In this document: piece after piece, positions 57,397-64,000 of the stretch
Position numbering within the stretch: position 1 is the stretch's first letter
Layout of the letters: each line of letters opens with the position of its first letter
Assembly (NCBI GenBank): GCA_963678705.1
Contig: OY783209.1
Coordinates: forward strand, 18,337,311-18,401,310
Source: Panorpa germanica
Lineage: Eukaryota > Arthropoda > Insecta > Mecoptera > Panorpidae
Length of the DNA stretch: 64,000 nucleotides
Direction of reading: 5' to 3'
Translations under genes and position numbers: made by a program
Notes under the pieces: model-generated
What the model was told of the DNA's origin: nothing
What the model saw: only the letters and a program-made list of their open reading frames with translations
The model's database searches: none

Positions 57397-58331
57397 ATAG
57401 AAATTCAGTGTGCCTTTGTTGATGTCCGGTGGCCAAGTGACCTTCAAAGAATTAGACCGGCAAAAACCTATAGGTACGTCTACTGCGCTATGGAGAACTA
57501 TTTTCATTGTCGAACATTATTTTACAAACCGATTAATGTTCCATGAAAAGGCAACTATCTAAAGGTTGTCCTCAGCGATCTGTAATGGGGCCTGAGCTCT
57601 GGAACATGGTATTCGACGAGAACTGTGTTTCTCAATCGAAAGGTTGTGTAGACATATGTTTTGCCAACGATAATGTTATCCTTATCGGTGAAAATAGTAC
57701 AGAAACCCTAGAAAGCCGTTCTCGACCTGCTATATATAAAATCTGTAGTTTCTTGAAGCTACAAAGCTACGAAACAAATACAGAAACAACAAATGATAAA
57801 CTTGTAACACACCTTGCGCGTGTCACAAGGACGAAATGAAGCTTAAACTCGGCAACTCTGCCGACACTATACAAGAAGGCATTTATGCTAATAGTTGTGT
57901 ATTGTGCTTCAGCATGGTATTACAGGATCAATCTTCCAGATCTTCCATGCAAAGAACTATGTTATTGACGATGACGCGTTGTTGCAGAACTGTATCTACA
58001 GAAGTGGTGCAAGTGATATTGGGGACAATTCCTTTAGATTTAAAAATCACTCATGCACTTACTCAAGTAAAAATTACGCTAGAACTGAAAAAATCAAATT
58101 TTGATGATTTAAAATTAATGCGACAAATTTCGAGGATTTAAAGTTAATGCGGCTGAAGGATAAAAGTCTGGAGACGATACCTAATATATTGCCAAAGAGA
58201 TGAATGCATATATGCATAAGCTCTGGCAAGACAGATGGGACTTAATACAAAAAGGAAGACCTACGTATTGGTTTACAAGGACGTTAATATTGCTTTGCAA
58301 CACAAGTGGTTCCTATCTACTATGTGTGTGA
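57397..58331 (+). pseudogene. R1-clade RT relic, unit 18
   Basis: TTAATG in place of TTACCG gives a stop upstream. SQSKG, LIGENS and TRTK variants. Duplicated as unit 21. Confidence 0.74.
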
Positions 58332-58983
58332 TCGGCTCCTGCTACTTTAGGTGAAAAAAGTGATTAAAAGTGAGAAATTAATTATGGAAAAAAATTAAAT
58401 AAATTATATGAATACTTTTTCAAACGAAAAGTATTTAAGTTTGTTTTAATTTTGTGTTAATTTACCCCTAAACAAAGTGTTTTTACAAAAGTTTGACAGT
58501 TGGAAACCAGCTTTAAAAACGAATTTTTTATTACGTGTACACGCGGTCTTATAAGCATAACCTCAAATTTGTAACTTTGATGTTTGATATAAGACATTAA
58601 TAAGTGCAATAGACTTAAAAAGTGATAATAATTAGGTTAGTGTTAGTGCTAAAACATCAAGTGGTTTAAAATTCAAGAAATCTGTAGAGATATATAAGGA
58701 AGACCTCATATAAACACTACAAATATACGGAAGACAAAAGGTTGCCGCCCACTGTCAAATAAGTCGAATAACATTAACTATAAATAATATTAAAACACAA
58801 GAATAGGTTTATATAAATGCGTGTTTTAAATAATAATGAGAGTGTATTAATTGTTATAAGAGATTAAGTAAACAATATATGCGGTTTTCTTGGAAATAGT
58901 GATTTATCGTTCATGTACATTCAATGGTAACAAACAAATGGTAAGTACGTAGGCATAAGTTCAAGTATGTATATGAGCTATTT

Positions 58984-59918
58984 ATAGAAATTCAGTGTGC
59001 CTTTGTTATTGTCCGGTGGCCAAGTGACCTTCAAAGAATTAGACCAACAAAAACCTATAGGTACGTCTACTGCGCTATGGAGAACTATTTTCATTGTCGA
59101 ACATTATTTTACAAACCGATTACCGTTCCATGAAAAGGCAACTATCTAAAGGTTGTCCTCAGCGATCTGTAATGGGGCCTGAGCTCAGGAATATGGTATT
59201 CGACGAGAACTGTGTTTCTCACTCGAAAGGTTGTGTAGACATATGTTTTGCCAACGATAATGTGATCCTTATCGGTGCAAAAAGTACAGAAACCCTAGAA
59301 AGCCGTTCTCGACCTGCTATATATAAAATCTGTAGTTTCTTGAAGCTACAAAGCTACGAAACAAATACAGTAACAACGAATGATAAACTTGTAACACACC
59401 TTGCGCGTGTAACAAGGACGGAATGAAGCTTAAACTCGGCAACTATGCCGACACTATACAAGGGGGCATTAATGCTAATAGTTGTGTATTGTGCATCGGC
59501 ATGGTATTACAGGATCAATCTTCCAGATCTTCCATGCAAAGAACTTTGTTATTGACGATGACGCGTTGTTGCAGAACTGTATCTACAGAAGTGGTGCAAG
59601 TGATATTGGGGACAATTCCTTTAGATTTAAAAATCACTCATGCACTTACTCAAGTACAAATTACGCTAGAACTGAAAAAATCAAATTTTGATGATTTAAA
59701 ATTAATGCGACAAATTTCGAGGATTTAAAGTTATTGCGGCTGTAGGATAAAAGTCTGGAGACGATACCAAGTATATTGCAAAAGAGATGAATGCATATAT
59801 GCATAAGCTCTGGCAAGACAGATGGGACTTAATACAAATAGGAAGACCTACGTATTGGTTTACAAGGACGTTAGTATTGCTTTGCAACACATGTGGTTCC
59901 TATCTACTATGTGTGTGA
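58984..59918 (+). pseudogene. R1-clade RT relic, unit 19
   Basis: GPELRNM (Trp lost from the conserved LWN), GAKSTE and QRTLLL variants. Duplicated as unit 22. Confidence 0.74.
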
Positions 59919-60567
59919 TCGGCTCCTGCTACTTTAGGTGAAAAAAATGATAAAGTGAGAAATTATTTATGGAAAAAAAATAAATAAATTATATGAATAC
60001 TTTTTCAAACGAAAAGTATTTAAGTTTGTTTTAAATTTGTGTTAATTTACCCTAAACAAAGTGTTTTTACAAAAGTTTGACAGTTGGAAACCAGTGTTAA
60101 AAACGAATTTTTCATTACGCGTACACGCGGTCTTATAAACATAACCTCAAATTTGTAACTTTGATGTTTGATATAAGACATTAATAAGTGCGATAGACAA
60201 AAAAAGTAATAATAATTAGGTTAGTGTTAGTGCTAAAACATCAAGTGGTTTAAAATTCAAGAAATCTGTAGAGATATATAAGGAAGACCTCATATAAACA
60301 CTACAAATATACGGAAGACAAAAGGTTGCCGCCCACTATCAAGTAAGTCGAATAACATTAACTATAAATAATATTAAAACACAAGAATAAGTTTATATAA
60401 ATGCGTGTTTTAAATAATAATGAGAGTGTATTAATTGTTATAAGTGATTAAGTGAACAATATATGCGGTTTTCTTGGAAATAGTGATTGATCGTTCATGA
60501 ACATTCAATGGTAACAAACAAATGGTAAGTAAGTAGGCATAAGTACAAGTATGTATATGAGATATTT

Positions 60568-61480
60568 ATAGAAATTCAGTGTGCCTTTGTTGATGTCCGG
60601 TGGCCAAGTGACCTTCAAAGAATTAGACCGGCAAAAACCTATAGGTACGTATACTGCGCTATGGAGAACTATTTTCATTGTCGAACATTATTTTACAAAC
60701 CGATTACCGTTCCATGAAAAGGCAACTATCTAAAGGTTGTCCTCAGCGATCTGTAATGGGGCTTGAGCTATGGAACATGGTATTCGACGAGAACTGTGTT
60801 TCTCACTCGAAAGGCTGTGTAGACATATGTTTTGCCAACGATAATGTGATCCTTATCGGTGCAAATAGTACAGAAACCCTAGAAAGCCGTTCTCGACCTG
60901 CTATATATAAAATCTGTAGTTTCTTGAAGCTACAAAGCTACGAAACAAATACAGTAACAACGAATGATAAGCTTGTAACACACCTTGCGCGTGTCACAAG
61001 GACGGAATACGACACTATACAAGGGGGCATTTATGCTAATAGTTGTGTATTGTGCTTCGGCATGGTATTACAGGATCAATCTTCCAGATCTTCCATGCAA
61101 AGAACTATGTTATTGACGATGACGCGTTGTTGCAGAACTGTATCTACAGAAGTGGTGCAAGTGATATTGGGGACAATTCCTTTAGATTTAAAAATCACTC
61201 ATGCACTTACTCAAGTACAAATTACGCTAGAACTGAAAAAATCAAATTTTGATGATTTAAAATTAATGCGACAAATTTCGAGGATTTAAAGTTAATGCGG
61301 CTGTAGGATAAAAGTCTGGAGACGATACCAAATATATTGCCAAAGAGATGAATGCATATATGCATAAGCTCTGGCAAGACAGATAAGACTTAATACAAAA
61401 AAGGAAGACCTACGTATTGGTTTACAAGGACGTTAATATTGCTTTGCAACACAAGTGGTTCCTATCTACTATGTGTGTGA
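60568..61480 (+). pseudogene. R1-clade RT relic, unit 20 (frames fused by 22-bp loss)
   Basis: Loss of about 22 bp around the ATGA overlap (GGAATACGACACT) fuses palm and thumb frames into 203 codons (60678-61289). This also makes the unit 1565 bp. Confidence 0.75.
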
Positions 61481-62132
61481 TCGGCTCCTGCTACTTTAGG
61501 TGAAAAAAGTGATTAAAAGTGAGAAATTAATTATGGAAAAAAATTAAATAAATTATATGAATACTTTTTCAAACGAAAAGTATTTAAGTTTGTTTTAATT
61601 TTGTGTTAATTTACCCCTAAACAAAGTGTTTTTACAAAAGTTTGACAGTTGGAAACCAGCTTTAAAAACGAATTTTTTATTACGTGTACACGCGGTCTTA
61701 TAAGCATAACCTCAAATTTGTAACTTTGATGTTTGATATAAGACATTAATAAGTGCGATAGACAAAAAAAGTGATAATAATTAGGTTAGTGTTAGTGCTA
61801 AAACATCAAGTGGTTTAAAATTCAAGAAATCTGTAGAGATATATAAGGAAGACCTCATATAAACACTACAAATATACGGAAGACAAAAGGTTGCCGCCCA
61901 CTATCAAGTAAGTCGAATAACATAAACTATAAATAATATTAAAACACAAGAATTAGTTTATATAAATGCGTGTTTTAAATAATAATGAGAGTGTATTAAT
62001 TGTTATAAGTGATTAAGTGAACAATATATGCGGTTTTCTTGGAAATAGTGATTTATCGTTCATGAACATTCAATGGTAACAAACAAATGGTAAGTAAGTA
62101 AGCATAAGTACAAGTATGTATATGAGATATTT

Positions 62133-63067
62133 ATAGAAATTCAGTGTGCCTTTGTTGATGTCCGGTGGCCAAGTGACCTTCAAAGAATTAGACCGGCAAA
62201 AACCTATAGGTACGTCTACTGCGCTATGGAGAACTATTTTCATTGTCGAACATTATTTTACAAACCGATTAATGTTCCATGAAAAGGCAACTATCTAAAG
62301 GTTGTCCTCAGCGATCTGTAATGGGGCCTGAGCTCTGGAACATGGTATTCGACGAGAACTGTGTTTCTCAATCGAAAGGTTGTGTAGACATATGTTTTGC
62401 CAACGATAATGTTATCCTTATCGGTGAAAATAGTACAGAAACCCTAGAAAGCCGTTCTCGACCTGCTATATATAAAATCTGTAGTTTCTTGAAGCTACAA
62501 AGCTACGAAACAAATACAGAAACAACAAATGATAAACTTGTAACACACCTTGCGCGTGTCACAAGGACGAAATGAAGCTTAAACTCGGCAACTCTGCCGA
62601 CACTATACAAGAAGGCATTTATGCTAATAGTTGTGTATTGTGCTTCAGCATGGTATTACAGGATCAATCTTCCAGATCTTCCATGCAAAGAACTATGTTA
62701 TTGACGATGACGCGTTGTTGCAGAACTGTATCTACAGAAGTGGTGCAAGTGATATTGGGGACAATTCCTTTAGATTTAAAAATCACTCATGCACTTACTC
62801 AAGTAAAAATTACGCTAGAACTGAAAAAATCAAATTTTGATGATTTAAAATTAATGCGACAAATTTCGAGGATTTAAAGTTAATGCGGCTGAAGGATAAA
62901 AGTCTGGAGACGATACCTAATATATTGCCAAAGAGATGAATGCATATATGCATAAGCTCTGGCAAGACAGATGGGACTTAATACAAAAAGGAAGACCTAC
63001 GTATTGGTTTACAAGGACGTTAATATTGCTTTGCAACACAAGTGGTTCCTATCTACTATGTGTGTGA
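62133..63067 (+). pseudogene. R1-clade RT relic, unit 21
   Basis: Near-identical to unit 18 at 4736 bp distance. Confidence 0.74.
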
Positions 63068-63719
63068 TCGGCTCCTGCTACTTTAGGTGAAAAAAGTGAT
63101 TAAAAGTGAGAAATTAATTATGGAAAAAAATTAAATAAATTATATGAATACTTTTTCAAACGAAAAGTATTTAAGTTTGTTTTAATTTTGTGTTAATTTA
63201 CCCCTAAACAAAGTGTTTTTACAAAAGTTTGACAGTTGGAAACCAGCTTTAAAAACGAATTTTTTATTACGTGTACACGCGGTCTTATAAGCATAACCTC
63301 AAATTTGTAACTTTGATGTTTGATATAAGACATTAATAAGTGCAATAGACTTAAAAAGTGATAATAATTAGGTTAGTGTTAGTGCTAAAACATCAAGTGG
63401 TTTAAAATTCAAGAAATCTGTAGAGATATATAAGAAAGACCTCATATAAACACTACAAATATACGGAAGACAAAAGGTTGCCGCCCACTGTCAAATAAGT
63501 CGAATAACATTAACTATAAATAATATTAAAACACAAGAATAGGTTTATATAAATGCGTGTTTTAAATAATAATGAGAGTGTATTAATTGTTATAAGAGAT
63601 TAAGTAAACAATATATGCGGTTTTCTTGGAAATAGTGATTTATCGTTCATGTACATTCAATGGTAACAAACAAATGGTAAGTACGTAGGCATAAGTTCAA
63701 GTATGTATATGAGCTATTT

Positions 63720-64000
63720 ATAGAAATTCAGTGTGCCTTTGTTATTGTCCGGTGGCCAAGTGACCTTCAAAGAATTAGACCAACAAAAACCTATAGGTAC
63801 GTCTACTGCGCTATGGAGAACTATTTTCATTGTCGAACATTATTTTACAAACCGATTACCGTTCCATGAAAAGGCAACTATCTAAAGGTTGTCCTCAGCG
63901 ATCTGTAATGGGGCCTGCGCTCAGGAATATGGTATTCGACGAGAACTGTGTTTCTCACTCGAAAGGTTGTGTAGACATATGTTTTGCCAACGATAATGTG
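63720..64000 (+). pseudogene. R1-clade RT relic, unit 22 (cut by window end)
   Basis: 5' part only, near-copy of unit 19 at 4736 bp distance (GPALRNM). Confidence 0.72.

Larger units (their letters stand above)
32320..64000 (+). repeat. Large R1-derived tandem array (about 20 units of 1.57-1.59 kb)
   Basis: Head-to-tail units, all in one orientation, running off the window. The unit period (by the same point in each) is 1586, 1575, 1586, 1574, 1574, 1587, 1575, 1586, 1574, 1587, 1574, 1587, 1584, 1574, 1588, 1587, 1584, 1565, 1587 from 33796 onward. Each unit is an RT relic (~0.93 kb) plus an AT-rich spacer (~0.65 kb) without a gene. Higher-order periods are visible as shared private variants. 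No poly-A tails, target duplications or 5' retrotransposon parts mark unit joints, so the array spread by unequal exchange or rolling amplification and not by retrotransposition. Confidence 0.9.

Noticed and set aside
1-64000. tRNA, rRNA or host single-copy genes
   Set aside because: No cloverleaf-like or rRNA-like sequence was recognised by eye. R1 elements usually target 28S rDNA, but no 28S sequence was seen beside the array.

Overview
The window looks like heterochromatin-type, AT-rich animal DNA, most likely from an insect. The support is an arthropod-style protein-primed family-B DNA polymerase carrying an endonuclease-VII-like insert, an R1-clade non-LTR reverse transcriptase, and relic exons with GT/AG introns. 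I recognise no host single-copy gene. Almost everything is mobile DNA or repeats made from it.

Layout. (1) 1-15123 is a Polinton/Maverick-like element (copy 1); its left end lies outside the window and it carries a nested 2.37-kb TTAA-flanked transposon at 1633-3998. (2) 15124-18299 holds about two units of a 1.58-kb tandem repeat derived from an R1-clade retrotransposon. (3) 18300-32319 is a second, complete copy of the Polinton-like element (14,020 bp), with AG...CT ends and a perfect 6-bp target duplication GACGAG. (4) 32320-64000 continues the same R1-derived array for about 20 more units, with higher-order periods of 3 and 5 units. Copies 1 and 2 lie at the same site of the array unit, and (element + two units) repeats with a period of about 17.2 kb. 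This is therefore a segmental tandem duplication rather than two independent insertions.

The element itself is unusual. Each copy is an almost complete palindrome: two inverted arms of about 6.4 kb around a 1.25-kb unique centre. From the outer end inwards, an arm has GC-rich termini with subterminal repeats, a divergent promoter-like module, a 77-aa acidic ORF, a ~148-aa ORF of unknown family, ~1.4 kb of non-coding DNA, the exonuclease/endonuclease-VII half of polB (dead), a second acidic ORF (118 aa) on the opposite strand behind a similar divergent module, a stray fragment of polB motif C, and a 568-bp tandem duplication of the polB motif-A region. The centre holds the motif-B/C part of polB once. 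A minisatellite-like sequence with core TTACGTT sits at every polB breakpoint. polB cannot encode a working enzyme: a stop replaces a normally coding position in all four arms, frameshifts are shared, and the domains are out of order. The two acidic ORFs and the 148-aa ORF are open in most arms. The two acidic ORFs share an IGHEEI core and tails rich in SUMO-interaction-like motifs, so they look like diverged paralogues.

The most promising undescribed system is this palindromic, polymerase-defective Polinton derivative with its paired acidic ORFs and repeated divergent promoter modules, which may have depended on polymerase supplied in trans. It is embedded in, and was amplified together with, an R1-derived satellite. 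Family names rest on motif recognition by eye; no database search was run.
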